In this document: piece by piece, positions 9,036 to 17,160 of the stretch
Position numbering within the stretch: position 1 is the first letter of the stretch
Layout of the letters: every line of letters begins with the position of its first letter
Assembly (NCBI RefSeq): GCF_012641265.1
Contig: NZ_JABAHZ010000002.1
Span: 1,443,719 to 1,507,718, forward strand
Length of the DNA: 64,000 nt
DNA from: Chitinophaga eiseniae
GTDB lineage: Bacteria > Bacteroidota > Bacteroidia > Chitinophagales > Chitinophagaceae
Reading direction: 5' to 3'
The notes under the pieces: model-generated
What the model was told of the DNA's origin: nothing
The model's input: only the letters and a program-made list of their open reading frames with translations
The model's database searches: none
Program-made: the position numbers and the translations under genes

Positions 9036-10154
9036 CTAAATTAAGGCCCTTATGTCTTTACCTATCTGATCAAAAAAGCTGGAAGGACGATTTTGTAATT
9101 TGCCTCCTGCATCAACTATTACTTCTGTGGATACCGTTGCATGTTCAGTTTCATCACGATCAAAAGAGTAAATTTTTAGATTTTTTTTATCAATTCCGAA
9201 TTGGCTTTTCTCATATTTCTTGCATTGAACGAGAATGCCATTTATTATATGGTCCGAATGAGTTTCAACAATAATCTGAACGCCAGCTTGCCCGGCGAGA
9301 CACATAAGTTCTGCTAATTTGGACTGCCCATAAGGATGAAGATGTGCTTCTGGATTTTCAATTAATAAAAGTGAGCCAGGTGTGGCGGAAAGAATTGCTA
9401 CAATTATAGGAAGTGAATAGGATAATCCAAATCCAACATTTTCAGAGGAGAATTCTTCAGTCTCACCAAAATTTGAATTAATAAAGCTGTACTTTATTTC
9501 GTATCCTCCTCCAACATCTTTAGGTTTAATATTAACGCCTTTACTAATTTCTCTTTCCCATGCAGTTGTCTGACTTAGTAAGTAAGTATCAGGTTCTGAT
9601 GGATGTAATAAGTTATCATTTACTTTTGTTACTTTTCCAAAAGTATATAAATATTGCGCTGTTAATTCTCCCTTACCTTTCTTAATAGATAATTGTCGCT
9701 GTATCTGTACTTCATAATCATCATTTTCATAATCAGCGGATCGCGCGGCACTAATATATTGAAAGTCATTGGTGAAAAGCGATAGCGTATTATAGCCGTC
9801 ACTATCATTTATATCATTCAACCGCGTCAAAAAAGACGAGTCTTTAGATGTATCAAAAGCCCACGAGTATTCCTGGTCATTATCTCCCAGAATAATTGAT
9901 ATTTCATCTCCTCTTACTTTATCTACATATAAATATAAGGCATCTTTGGTTTTGCCAATAAAACATAGAGGTGAATTGAGGTCTAGGATCTCGTTGAGTT
10001 TATTCTTTAAATTCGTTTGCCTTAATAGCAAAAGAGCTTGTATTAGTGAAGATTTTCCAACACCATTTTGCCCACAAAGAACGGTTAGATGTCCCAATGC
10101 AATGGAAGTATCTTTGTGGGACTTGAAATTTTTAATTCGCAGTTTCTCTATCAT
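9036..10154 (-). CDS. AAA/ABC-type ATPase with DUF3696-like C-terminus
   Basis: This 372-residue ATPase begins MIEKLRIKNFKSHKDTSI, the usual start of OLD/RecF-like ABC ATPases. Walker A is GQNGVGKSS (residues 28-36). The signature-like helix is SSENVGFGLSYSLPI (236-250), Walker B is LLLIENPEAHLHP (262-274) and the His switch is ETHSDHII (297-304). The last residues RPSSFFDQIGKDIRALI fit the DUF3696 tail. There is no room for a TOPRIM nuclease as in OLD proteins. Such ATPases sense or clamp DNA ends and switch partner effectors. The ATG overlaps the DUF262 stop (ATGA), showing translational coupling. It is markedly AT-rich compared with the core genes. Confidence 0.9.
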   Translation of the reverse strand: MIEKLRIKNFKSHKDTSIALGHLTVLCGQNGVGKSSLIQALLLLRQTNLKNKLNEILDLNSPLCFIGKTKDALYLYVDKVRGDEISIILGDNDQEYSWAFDTSKDSSFLTRLNDINDSDGYNTLSLFTNDFQYISAARSADYENDDYEVQIQRQLSIKKGKGELTAQYLYTFGKVTKVNDNLLHPSEPDTYLLSQTTAWEREISKGVNIKPKDVGGGYEIKYSFINSNFGETEEFSSENVGFGLSYSLPIIVAILSATPGSLLLIENPEAHLHPYGQSKLAELMCLAGQAGVQIIVETHSDHIINGILVQCKKYEKSQFGIDKKNLKIYSFDRDETEHATVSTEVIVDAGGKLQNRPSSFFDQIGKDIRALI

Positions 10155-11383
10155 GGATATAGTGTTTCTTTAACTATTCGTTCAATATCTTTAAAGCGTT
10201 GTTCAACATTTTCCTTTTGTGCAGTGCCTTGGGTAATTGAACGCCAGAATTTCCCATCAGCCTCATTCTGCAGTTTTATTAGCTTGTCTTTAAAAATTTC
10301 CTTTCTTTGAATTAATAAGGATGCTTCCGATATTGAAACTTTGGCCAAACTTACACTTAATACCTCAAATAGGGCTTTATTTATCGGCTTTCTATCATCA
10401 TCTTTGTTTAATCTTTTTCGAAAGGCATCATTACCAAATATACTGTAGGCAGTATTCATTGCCCGCGCAAAATCTTCCTTAACCTTTAAAATATCATCAT
10501 TGGATAAACTCTTCGACTTAGCCATTCCACTATTTAAGAATGTGTCTAAATCTGGTTGATATGACTTGTAATCTATCAGGTAAAAAGCAAGGAAACGAGT
10601 AGCGAAATCCCGATCTTCCATTCTGTCAGACTTTATTCGTTTGTCTGTCGCAAAAGCAAATGCAAGCCCCTCTTCAGTGGCTCTTAGTATCGTCATTGTG
10701 TCATCATGATTCTTACGCTGTTTATAGCCGCCATCCGGCATTTTTACGTCTTGCCATCTTACCAGGTCCGCGACCAGTTCAGCAGGTCTTCCTTGATTTA
10801 TTGCATGCCTTATTTCCTGTGGAGTGAGTACTAACCCTCCCTGGTTAATTCTTTTGAAAATGTTGTATTTTACCTGATGTGGTGTACCCTTCTCTATTAA
10901 ATAAACTGTTATAGGGAACGTTCTTATACGTCGTTGTAAAGTCAGAGGTAATTCATCATATTTACAACTATTAAACTCCTTTAAAAATTCTAAATCTATA
11001 AGCTCAAACTTCTTCTCAAGAACAAACTCTTTTACAGTGCTAATACGCTGCAGACCATCAACAACCTCTAAATCATTCTCTTCTTTCTCATAAAAATAAA
11101 ATGATGGAATAGGCAATTTTAGTAAAAGTGATTCTATAAATCTGCTTTTCTTCTTAGTATCCCATAACCCTGGCAGCCTTTGGAATTCGGTATCTAGGTC
11201 AATAATGTTTTCTAAGATGTCATCCAATATTTGCCCAATGGTAAAAGGTCTCGAATTTACTTTTATTGTATTAGGGTCAAAGGGAACTTTAATAGTCACT
11301 TCATCATTGCCTATTTCCTGCTCAACTTCATTACTTCCATTCTCAAATCGATTACTACTAAATAAATCATCTGCTTGAGCCAT
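10151..11383 (-). CDS. DUF262 (GmrSD N-terminal-like, ParB fold) protein
   Basis: This 410-residue protein carries a DUF262 domain at residues ~40-205: TIGQILDDI, EFQRLPGLWDTKKKSRFIES, VVDGLQRISTVKEF (residues 107-120) and NIFKRINQGGLVLTPQEIR. The canonical DGQQR nucleotide-binding motif reads DGLQR here (109-113). In GmrSD-type restriction factors DUF262 is followed by a DUF1524 HNH nuclease; residues 210-410 show no HNH-like H/N pattern and look helical. It is the first gene of a three-gene operon and overlaps the ATPase gene by 4 bp. A role in nucleotide- or DNA-dependent defence is inferred from the family. Confidence 0.88.
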   Translation of the reverse strand: MAQADDLFSSNRFENGSNEVEQEIGNDEVTIKVPFDPNTIKVNSRPFTIGQILDDILENIIDLDTEFQRLPGLWDTKKKSRFIESLLLKLPIPSFYFYEKEENDLEVVDGLQRISTVKEFVLEKKFELIDLEFLKEFNSCKYDELPLTLQRRIRTFPITVYLIEKGTPHQVKYNIFKRINQGGLVLTPQEIRHAINQGRPAELVADLVRWQDVKMPDGGYKQRKNHDDTMTILRATEEGLAFAFATDKRIKSDRMEDRDFATRFLAFYLIDYKSYQPDLDTFLNSGMAKSKSLSNDDILKVKEDFARAMNTAYSIFGNDAFRKRLNKDDDRKPINKALFEVLSVSLAKVSISEASLLIQRKEIFKDKLIKLQNEADGKFWRSITQGTAQKENVEQRFKDIERIVKETLYP

Positions 11384-11832
11384 ATATAATCTTTTAAATA
11401 GACTAGTTCTAATAAAATAAGTGCAACGAAAATTTAATATTCAATACAAATCTAGGATTTTCTGAAAAAAGGTATTCCAGGATATCCCAACTCTGTGTGG
11501 TAAAGCGCTTCAAAACCAGTTAATCGAATATACATTTAAAACCATACTATATCTAATTTAATAAAAGGCATGAAAATCATTTATTTAAGTAGGTTATACT
11601 AAGTTATTGCGCATGAAATATTTGAAGGAAGATGAAGAGGTTTTACTGACATGGAATGTTACTGATCCATAGACGTCTTCTGTGAGAGATTGGATTGAGG
11701 ATCTGTGCAAAGGCAGGTGTTACAAATTAACCAGCGACGTAATAAATTGTCCCCAAAGCGCATTTTCAATGAGCATAAATATGATATCAATTTATAAATC
11801 GATATCGTTATGATTAATACATTTAAACAGTA
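11384..11832. other. AT-rich non-coding stretch between the cassette and tRNA-Lys
   Basis: No intact gene was found. The minus-strand region just upstream of the cassette start is A/T-rich with TTGCAC and TATTTA elements that could be a promoter, but the match is weak. On the plus strand a 67-codon frame at 11613-11813 is interrupted by one TAG (listed separately). No recombinase remnant or tRNA-derived repeat was recognised. Confidence 0.5.
11613..11813 (+). pseudogene. Possible broken small gene with one in-frame TAG
   Basis: From ATG at 11613 the frame reads MKYLKEDEEVLLTWNVTDP, then a TAG at 11670-11672. It continues without interruption (SVRDWIEDLCKGRCYKLTSD) to TGA at 11811-11813. The residue composition of both halves is protein-like, but I cannot name a family. 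It may be a decayed gene in the tRNA-linked region or chance coding potential. Confidence 0.2.
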
Positions 11833-11855
11833 AAGCCCGCGACTAGCGCGAGCTT
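11833..11855 (-). terminator. Terminator downstream of tRNA-Lys
   Basis: A hairpin has arms AAGCCCGCG and CGCGAGCTT (one mismatch) with a 5-nt loop. It lies 13 bp beyond the tRNA 3' end on the minus strand and is followed by a T-containing stretch. It should end the tRNA transcript before the accessory block. Confidence 0.6.
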
Positions 11856-11867
11856 CATTGTTTCCTG

Positions 11868-11941
11868 TGACCCCCCTGGGGCTCGAACCCAGGACCTACT
11901 GATTAAGAGTCAGTAGCTCTAACCAACTGAGCTAGGGAGTC
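11868..11941 (-). tRNA. tRNA-Lys (anticodon CTT)
   Basis: A full cloverleaf can be drawn on the minus strand. The acceptor arm is GACTCCC paired with GGGGGTC, the D arm GCTC/GAGC, and the anticodon arm ACTGA-CTCTTAA-TCAGT with anticodon CTT. The variable loop has five bases and the T arm is CTGGG-TTCGAGC-CCCAG. The discriminator base is A and CCA is not encoded. The length is 74 nt. The 3' end of the gene faces the AT-rich three-gene cassette, the usual orientation for islands inserted at tRNA genes. Confidence 0.96.
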
Positions 11942-11974
11942 AGCTTTCCCGTTCTTTTGTTAAAAACGAGAGTG

Positions 11975-11982
11975 CAAATTTA
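11975..11982 (-). promoter_or_regulatory. Candidate -7 box for tRNA-Lys
   Basis: TAAATTTG on the minus strand fits the Bacteroidota -7 consensus TAnnTTTG. It ends 33 nt before the mature tRNA 5' end, leaving room for a short leader. No clear -33 TTG is visible at the expected distance. Confidence 0.35.
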
Positions 11983-12019
11983 ACGCATCTTTTCTGAATA
12001 TTCATGTACTTAATTTAAT

Positions 12020-12027
12020 TAAATTTG
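12020..12027 (+). promoter_or_regulatory. Candidate -7 box for the thiolase gene
   Basis: TAAATTTG lies 76 nt before the thiolase ATG and is divergent from the tRNA-Lys box 37 bp away. The -33 element is not obvious. Confidence 0.3.
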
Positions 12028-12103
12028 GTAAAAAGGCTGAAATGTGGATAAATACCCATTATGTTGATAATCTAACCGTTAGCTCATTATAAAATTATTT
12101 TTC

Positions 12104-13282
12104 ATGCAGGAAGCGTACATAGTAGCCGGATACCGCACCGCGGTGGGCAAATCTAAAAGAGGGGGTTTTCGTTTTTACAGACCGGATGATCTGGCGGTTG
12201 ACGTAATTACCGGGTTGCTGAAATCCTTGCCACAACTGGATCCCAAGCGGGTCGACGACCTGATTGTAGGTAATGCGGTACCGGAAGCGGAGCAGGGATT
12301 GCAGATCGGGCGCATGATTTCAGTAAGAGCGTTAGGCATTGATGTGCCAGGCATGACAGTGAATCGCTATTGTGCTTCCGGCCTGGAAACAATCGCAATT
12401 GCTACCGCTAAAATACAGTCCGGTATGGCCGATTGTATCATTGCCGGCGGCACAGAGAGTATGAGCCTGGTGCCCGTAGCCGGTTGGAAAACTGTACCTA
12501 ACTATACCGTGGCCAGTACTAACCCTGATTATTATATTGGCATGGGACTCACCGCTGAAGCAGTGGCTTCTGAGTTTAAAGTAAGCCGCCAGGACCAGGA
12601 TGAGTTCTCATTTAAATCACATCAGAAAGCATTAAACGCTATTCAGAACGGCTATTTCAAGCCAGGAATTTTACCTATTGCTGTAGAAGAAGTATATGTG
12701 GATGAGAAAGGAAAAAAACAAAAACGCACTTATACAGTAGATACCGATGAAGGCCCTCGCGCCGATACTTCTATGGATGCACTGGGTAAGTTGAAGCCCG
12801 TATTTGCTGCCGGAGGCTCTGTTACCGCTGGTAACTCGTCGCAAACGTCCGACGGCGCTGCCTTCGTAGTGGTGATGAGCGAACGCATGGTCAACGAGTT
12901 GGGATTAAAGCCTATTGGCCGTTTGGTAGGATGTGTGTCTGCCGGCGTACACCCACGTATTATGGGCATCGGCCCTGTGGCTGCTATTCCTAAGGTATTG
13001 CAGCGTACAGGAAAAACTTTACAGGATATCGACCTGGTAGAACTCAACGAGGCATTCGCTTCTCAGTCTATCGCCGTTATCCGGGAACTGGGCCTCAATC
13101 CCGACATCGTGAATATCAATGGAGGCGCTATTGCACTGGGGCATCCCCTGGGTTGTACCGGCGCTAAACTCACGGTACAGCTGCTCGGCGACCTGAAGCG
13201 ACTGAATAAAAAATACGGTATTGTGACTGCCTGCGTAGGCGGTGGACAAGGCATTGCCGGTATCATCGAAAATATTAGCTAA
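12104..13282 (+). CDS. Acetyl-CoA C-acyltransferase (thiolase)
   Basis: This 392-residue thiolase has the nucleophilic cysteine in [12 protein letters not shown] (C90). The second catalytic region [15 protein letters not shown] provides H347, and the acid/base cysteine sits in ACVGGGQG (C377). The enzyme either cleaves 3-ketoacyl-CoA in beta-oxidation (FadA) or condenses acetyl-CoA; length and motifs fit a FadA-type degradative thiolase. In many Bacteroidota it neighbours a FadB-type hydratase/dehydrogenase, but here it stands alone, bounded by the tRNA on one side and a strong terminator on the other. Cytosolic. Confidence 0.93.
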   Translation: MQEAYIVAGYRTAVGKSKRGGFRFYRPDDLAVDVITGLLKSLPQLDPKRVDDLIVGNAVPEAEQGLQIGRMISVRALGIDVPGMTVNRYCASGLETIAIATAKIQSGMADCIIAGGTESMSLVPVAGWKTVPNYTVASTNPDYYIGMGLTAEAVASEFKVSRQDQDEFSFKSHQKALNAIQNGYFKPGILPIAVEEVYVDEKGKKQKRTYTVDTDEGPRADTSMDALGKLKPVFAAGGSVTAGNSSQTSDGAAFVVVMSERMVNELGLKPIGRLVGCVSAGVHPRIMGIGPVAAIPKVLQRTGKTLQDIDLVELNEAFASQSIAVIRELGLNPDIVNINGGAIALGHPLGCTGAKLTVQLLGDLKRLNKKYGIVTACVGGGQGIAGIIENIS

Positions 13283-13715
13283 TTATAAAGGTCAACCTGG
13301 CGTTAAAAAGTATGGGGCTGTGAAAACAGCCCCTTTCTTTTTCAACCAAAATCTGAACCAATGGTGGTCAGAAAAATTTTAAAACAAAAACCAAATTTTT
13401 TTGAAAACTGAGGGAAACTGTTTTTCCTCCGGGCAGGACGCTTGCTTCACACTTACATAACGAGGCCTCTAAACTACAAAATCTCTTATTATTTCAACTA
13501 AATATTTATATCAGTGGTAAATAGATATTGCAAAAACGATTTTATTTATCAAGCCCGCCTGGCCTGACTCGCACCTGGTTTGCCTTTCTTCTTATGTATT
13601 TTATTATATTGTAATATTATTTAAATAAACAATATATAAATAGCCGGTATATTAAGCTGCCTATACCCATAGATCCATAAAAAATCAATAGCTTTATCTT
13701 TTCAAATAATTAATT
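13283..13715. other. Non-coding gap after thiolase
   Basis: Apart from the thiolase terminator at 13314-13343, this 433-bp stretch is A/T-rich with no convincing reading frame, RNA fold or repeat. It presumably includes the promoter of the following lipoprotein gene. Confidence 0.5.
13314..13343 (+). terminator. Rho-independent terminator of thiolase
   Basis: The perfect stem GGGGCTG/CAGCCCC has a 6-nt loop and is followed by TTTCTTTTTC. Confidence 0.9.
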
Positions 13716-14168
13716 GTGCAAAGATCCTTACTACTGATACCTATTTTCTTATTCGCCTGCCGGCAAATAGCTACCAAGGAAGAGGCCACTACTGGTCAAC
13801 AACCGGCAACTACTGCCCAAACAACACCCAAACCGGTGGCTTTTAAACTGATAAGCGGAAACACCAACAGCGATACCGCGGTATTTGAACAGGCTGGCAT
13901 CACCGCCGGGATTACCAATACAGGCAACGGGATGCAAACCATACATATTACACAACAAGGAAAACGACTCATCAACTATATGCGGGCCATCGACTCCGCT
14001 ACTACAGCGTTGCCAACACCCATGCTCGTTATAACGGGAACGGATACCCTGGTCACCTTTAATATGCAACAAGACAATAGCTTCTCTTTCAAAATAAAAA
14101 ATAACAGGGGAGTCTATATGAAATCAACTCACCAGGCCGACAGCATAAAAAAAGCCCCCCGCTTTTAG
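13716..14168 (+). CDS. Small lipoprotein of unknown function
   Basis: This 150-residue protein starts with GTG and has a lipoprotein signal peptide (RSLLLIPIFLFACR) with the acylated cysteine at residue 15. A Thr/Gln/Pro-rich linker (residues 20-42) leads to a beta-rich domain of about 105 residues (FKLISGNTNSDTAVFEQAGI, TGNGMQTIHITQQGKRL, TLVTFNMQQDNSFSFKIKNN). The family is not recognised. The stop codon lies inside the terminator hairpin shared with the convergent TonB receptor gene. No operon partner is present. Confidence 0.7.
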   Translation: MQRSLLLIPIFLFACRQIATKEEATTGQQPATTAQTTPKPVAFKLISGNTNSDTAVFEQAGITAGITNTGNGMQTIHITQQGKRLINYMRAIDSATTALPTPMLVITGTDTLVTFNMQQDNSFSFKIKNNRGVYMKSTHQADSIKKAPRF

Positions 14169-14179
14169 CGGGGAGCTTT
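14151..14179. terminator. Bidirectional terminator between lipoprotein and TonB receptor
   Basis: The hairpin arms AAAGCCCCCCGC and GCGGGGAGCTTT pair with one mismatch and have a 5-nt loop. A-rich and T-rich flanks serve both directions. It overlaps the end of the plus-strand lipoprotein gene and is 12 bp from the stop of the minus-strand receptor. Confidence 0.85.
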
Positions 14180-14191
14180 CTAAAAAACAGC

Positions 14192-16642
14192 TTATTTAAA
14201 ATTGATTGGGATAGCCAGCTTCACACTGTAATTCCTCCCTACATTAAATACCCCCGCTCTACCGGTAACTTCATTTACAGGTGCATATTTCAACCTGCTC
14301 AAATGGCTCTGGTAGGCCACATCCGTAATGTTGTTCACCGCAAAGTGAAGGGAGAATAATGTTCTATTTTTCTTATTCACAAAATCAGATCCCAAACCAG
14401 CATTAAACAACGTATAACCTGAAGTGGGCGTTTCTGTTGCATAAGCGGTAAACACATCGTTCTGTGCAAAATTCAAATCCATCTGTACACCTACATAAGC
14501 GTTCTGCAACGGACTCTTACCTACTTTCTTAAACTTGCCCTTTAACTCAGATAACCAACGCGCCGGTGGAATATTGGGCAGATATTTCGTAGAGTCGGTG
14601 CTGTTAGCGGTAGTAGCCCGCACATAAGAAAACGTATTTTCAAAATGCAGCCAGTCAATCGGATGCGGATGTATGTCCAGCATAATTTCACCGCCATACA
14701 GGTTGGCATTGGTTTGCTGGTATTGGAACGCCGCAAAGCCCTCCTCGTTATCATGCACCGGGATAGAATCGGTACCCGCCGCATTAAACAGTTTACGGGA
14801 GAAAATAAAGTTATTGATATGATTATAAAATACGCTCGCCGTTAAAGACAAATGCTGGGTATTGAAATCGATGCCCGCATCCACCTGCGTGCTTACCTCC
14901 GGTTTCAGCTGCTGATTGCCATATTCGTATTTGATAGTGCCCTCATGTACGCCATTAGCCGACAACTCCGCAATATTCGGCGCCCGGAAACCACGTGCTG
15001 CATTCAGTTTCAACACCACGCGATCGCTGGCTTCATAACTCAGCCCCACACTACCAGACACATTGGAGAAATTACGATTGAATGCATCAAATTTACTATC
15101 TCCACTGGAAGCCGGTTTGCCGTCTGTTCCCAGGAACAGGGCTTTGGCGTTAATGGAGCGGTTATCAAACCGTAGCCCGCCACTCAGCGTCAGTTTGTTG
15201 AATGTTTTGCTGGTAACAGCAAACGCACCAATGTCAAACAGGTCGTACGCCGGTATCAGGAACTCTTCTCCTTTGTTCTTGTTGGTTTGCTGCATACCAT
15301 TTACTCCTACTGTGGTTTGCCACCCGTTCATCTCCGGTAGATAATACTTAGCGCCATAGTTGAAGGTTTGCAGGTACAGGTAAAGGCCCGGCGTATTCGG
15401 TTGCAGTATATCGCCATATTCGCGGCGCTGGTTCAGCTGGTAACCCAATGTCAGCCCCAAACGGCCACCATTATTAAGATACAGGTTGTTGTCCCATACT
15501 ATTTTCTGGTGGTTGATTTGCTGCTTGGGCACTGTCATACTATACGACCGGTGATCGTTGTCCGTAACAGGTCCTTCTTCGGCGGAACCGTTAATATTTA
15601 CAGGTTTCACAAAACTACCGGTGCTGTCGCGATCTCCCTCTACCAGCCCCAGGTGCTGATTGAAGGAAGAAAAAGTCAGATGGGAGTATCCCCACTGCTT
15701 ATTAATTCCCAGCGTAGCGCCATAGTTGGTATTGTTGAAGCGGGAGTTGAATACATACCCGTCATATTTATTCTGGTAGTCGTGCGCCTGCTTTTGCGTA
15801 ATATAAGCGCCCCAGCTAATGCCGTTGTTATTACCGGCTATATCGGCGTGGTAGGCCATCAGGCCATTGTTGGTCTGATAGTTGGCTTCCAGGTTGCCTC
15901 TTATCTGCCCTAATGGTAACGGCGCCGGGGGAACGATGTTGACGACCCCTGCCAACGCATCTGAGCCATATACCAGCGAAGCAGGACCTTTCAACACTTC
16001 TATCCGGCTCACATTGTAATCATCAATCTCAATTCCATGCTCATCGCCCCATTGCTGGCCCTCCTGGCGGATACCATCGCCCACTACTACCACCCGGTTG
16101 TAACCTAACCCACGAATAAAAGGTTTGGATATAGCCGGACCGGTAGACAATTGCGTTACCCCAGGTACCTTAGCAATGGCATCAATAATATTGGTGGAGA
16201 TGTTGTCATCGAGGTAGTCCCGGCGGATCACACTGATAGGCGTAGGTGTTTTCTTCGCTGAAGTAGCAAGGTTGGCCCCTGTGACCACAATCTCATTCTT
16301 TTCTATCAAGGTTTCTGTCAGCACAAAATCTTTGTTGGTAGCGCCGGAAATGGCCACCAGTTCTGTATAAGCGGCATAGCCGACGTAATGTACATCCACT
16401 ACATATTTTCCTTTAGGAAGATTTTTGATCACATAATTACCCTGGGCATCCGCAGCCGCACCCACACGCAGGTCGGGCAGGTAAACAGTGGCTCCCGGCA
16501 AGGGCGTATGGGTTAACTTATCCACCACTTTACCGGCTAAAGAATTAGAATATCCTTCTTCAGGGTTTACACCGGCATAGGCAGCTGGCAACGCCAGCAC
16601 TATACCCAGGAGTCCGAGTATAAATACACGCAAATAATGCAT
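14192..16642 (-). CDS. TonB-dependent receptor with CarboxypepD_reg-like domain
   Basis: This 816-residue receptor has a signal peptide (FILGLLGIVLALPAAYAG), then a CarboxypepD_reg-like domain (residues ~35-110: LAGKVVDKLTHTPLPGATVY). The TonB plug follows (TPISVIRRDYLDDN, FIRGLGYNRVVVVGDGIR, SRIEVLKGPASLVYGSDALAGVVNI). The 22-strand barrel ends NFK. The plug segment EGQQWGDEHGIEIDD resembles receptors for metals or small chelates more than SusC proteins. A small His-rich exported protein is encoded just upstream on the same strand, which suggests metal uptake such as zinc, copper or iron. That substrate is inferred, not shown. No Fur-like box was recognised. Confidence 0.92.
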   Translation of the reverse strand: MHYLRVFILGLLGIVLALPAAYAGVNPEEGYSNSLAGKVVDKLTHTPLPGATVYLPDLRVGAAADAQGNYVIKNLPKGKYVVDVHYVGYAAYTELVAISGATNKDFVLTETLIEKNEIVVTGANLATSAKKTPTPISVIRRDYLDDNISTNIIDAIAKVPGVTQLSTGPAISKPFIRGLGYNRVVVVGDGIRQEGQQWGDEHGIEIDDYNVSRIEVLKGPASLVYGSDALAGVVNIVPPAPLPLGQIRGNLEANYQTNNGLMAYHADIAGNNNGISWGAYITQKQAHDYQNKYDGYVFNSRFNNTNYGATLGINKQWGYSHLTFSSFNQHLGLVEGDRDSTGSFVKPVNINGSAEEGPVTDNDHRSYSMTVPKQQINHQKIVWDNNLYLNNGGRLGLTLGYQLNQRREYGDILQPNTPGLYLYLQTFNYGAKYYLPEMNGWQTTVGVNGMQQTNKNKGEEFLIPAYDLFDIGAFAVTSKTFNKLTLSGGLRFDNRSINAKALFLGTDGKPASSGDSKFDAFNRNFSNVSGSVGLSYEASDRVVLKLNAARGFRAPNIAELSANGVHEGTIKYEYGNQQLKPEVSTQVDAGIDFNTQHLSLTASVFYNHINNFIFSRKLFNAAGTDSIPVHDNEEGFAAFQYQQTNANLYGGEIMLDIHPHPIDWLHFENTFSYVRATTANSTDSTKYLPNIPPARWLSELKGKFKKVGKSPLQNAYVGVQMDLNFAQNDVFTAYATETPTSGYTLFNAGLGSDFVNKKNRTLFSLHFAVNNITDVAYQSHLSRLKYAPVNEVTGRAGVFNVGRNYSVKLAIPINFK

Positions 16643-16722
16643 AGTTGAAAAATATAGAGCTGATTGCTAATAAGAAATAACTAACGCAGCACAATGGTGC
16701 ACGTTATCATGACATTTATGCT

Positions 16723-16766
16723 GTTTAAAGCATGCCTAAAGTGTGTTTAAAGCATGTTTAAAGCAT
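16723..16766. repeat. Three copies of GTTTAAAGCATG
   Basis: GTTTAAAGCATG occurs at 16723-16734 and 16745-16756, and an 11-base copy overlaps at 16756-16766. A related CCTAAAG unit lies between the first two. The last copy covers the stop codon of the His-rich gene. They lie between two genes that may share a metal-related role and could be an operator or a decayed tandem repeat. Confidence 0.6.
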
Positions 16767-17093
16767 AGCAACGGCCGGAGGCGCCCTGGGAGTGAGATTG
16801 TAATAGGTAGCATGCGTGGTTTCCGGTATTGAAAGCGGGTAAAAAATCCAGTTTACCTGCCACACCGGCGCTATATAATAAGTAACAAACGGCTCGTACG
16901 GTTCTATACCTATCTGCAGAAAATCACAGTGACGGTGCTGCTCCGAAATGGTAAGCCCGTCATGCTGATGTACAGCGTCTACCGTGTCGTGGTGACCGGT
17001 AAATTCATGTATAAACTCCCGGGGGATAGTATTTAAAGTAAATACTCCCAGGAGAAGGATCGCTAGTATTTTATGTAGATAGCGCTTGTACAC
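16758..17093 (-). CDS. Small His-rich exported or membrane-anchored protein
   Basis: The frame is open from an ATG at 17117, but a TACCTTTG promoter box covers codons 4-6. The more likely start is GTG at 17093, giving about 111 residues beginning MYKRYLHKILAILLLGVF, a clean signal or anchor segment. After it comes a His/Asp-rich stretch (HEFTGHHDTVDAVHQHDG, then SEQHRHCDF) that looks metal-binding. No named family is recognised. It sits 115 bp upstream of a TonB receptor on the same strand; small His-rich proteins next to such receptors suggest metal handling, inferred only. Confidence 0.7.
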   Translation of the reverse strand: MYKRYLHKILAILLLGVFTLNTIPREFIHEFTGHHDTVDAVHQHDGLTISEQHRHCDFLQIGIEPYEPFVTYYIAPVWQVNWIFYPLSIPETTHATYYNLTPRAPPAVAML

Positions 17094-17098
17094 GAAGG

Positions 17099-17106
17099 CA
17101 AAGGTA
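17099..17106 (-). promoter_or_regulatory. -7 promoter box of the His-rich gene
   Basis: TACCTTTG fits TAnnTTTG and is followed after CCTTC by the GTG chosen as start, implying a very short or absent leader. Confidence 0.45.
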
Positions 17107-17160
17107 GCAAAAACCATTTATTTGCAACGCTGTTGCACGATTATTAATCTAATTATAAGG

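Noticed and set aside
9036..10154. OLD-family nuclease (Gabija GajA-like) identity for the ATPase
   Set aside because: Only about 70 residues follow the His switch, with no TOPRIM motifs, and no UvrD-like helicase gene is adjacent.
7564..11868. Integrase gene or duplicate of the tRNA-Lys 3' end as an island boundary
   Set aside because: Neither could be found by eye; the island claim rests only on position and composition.
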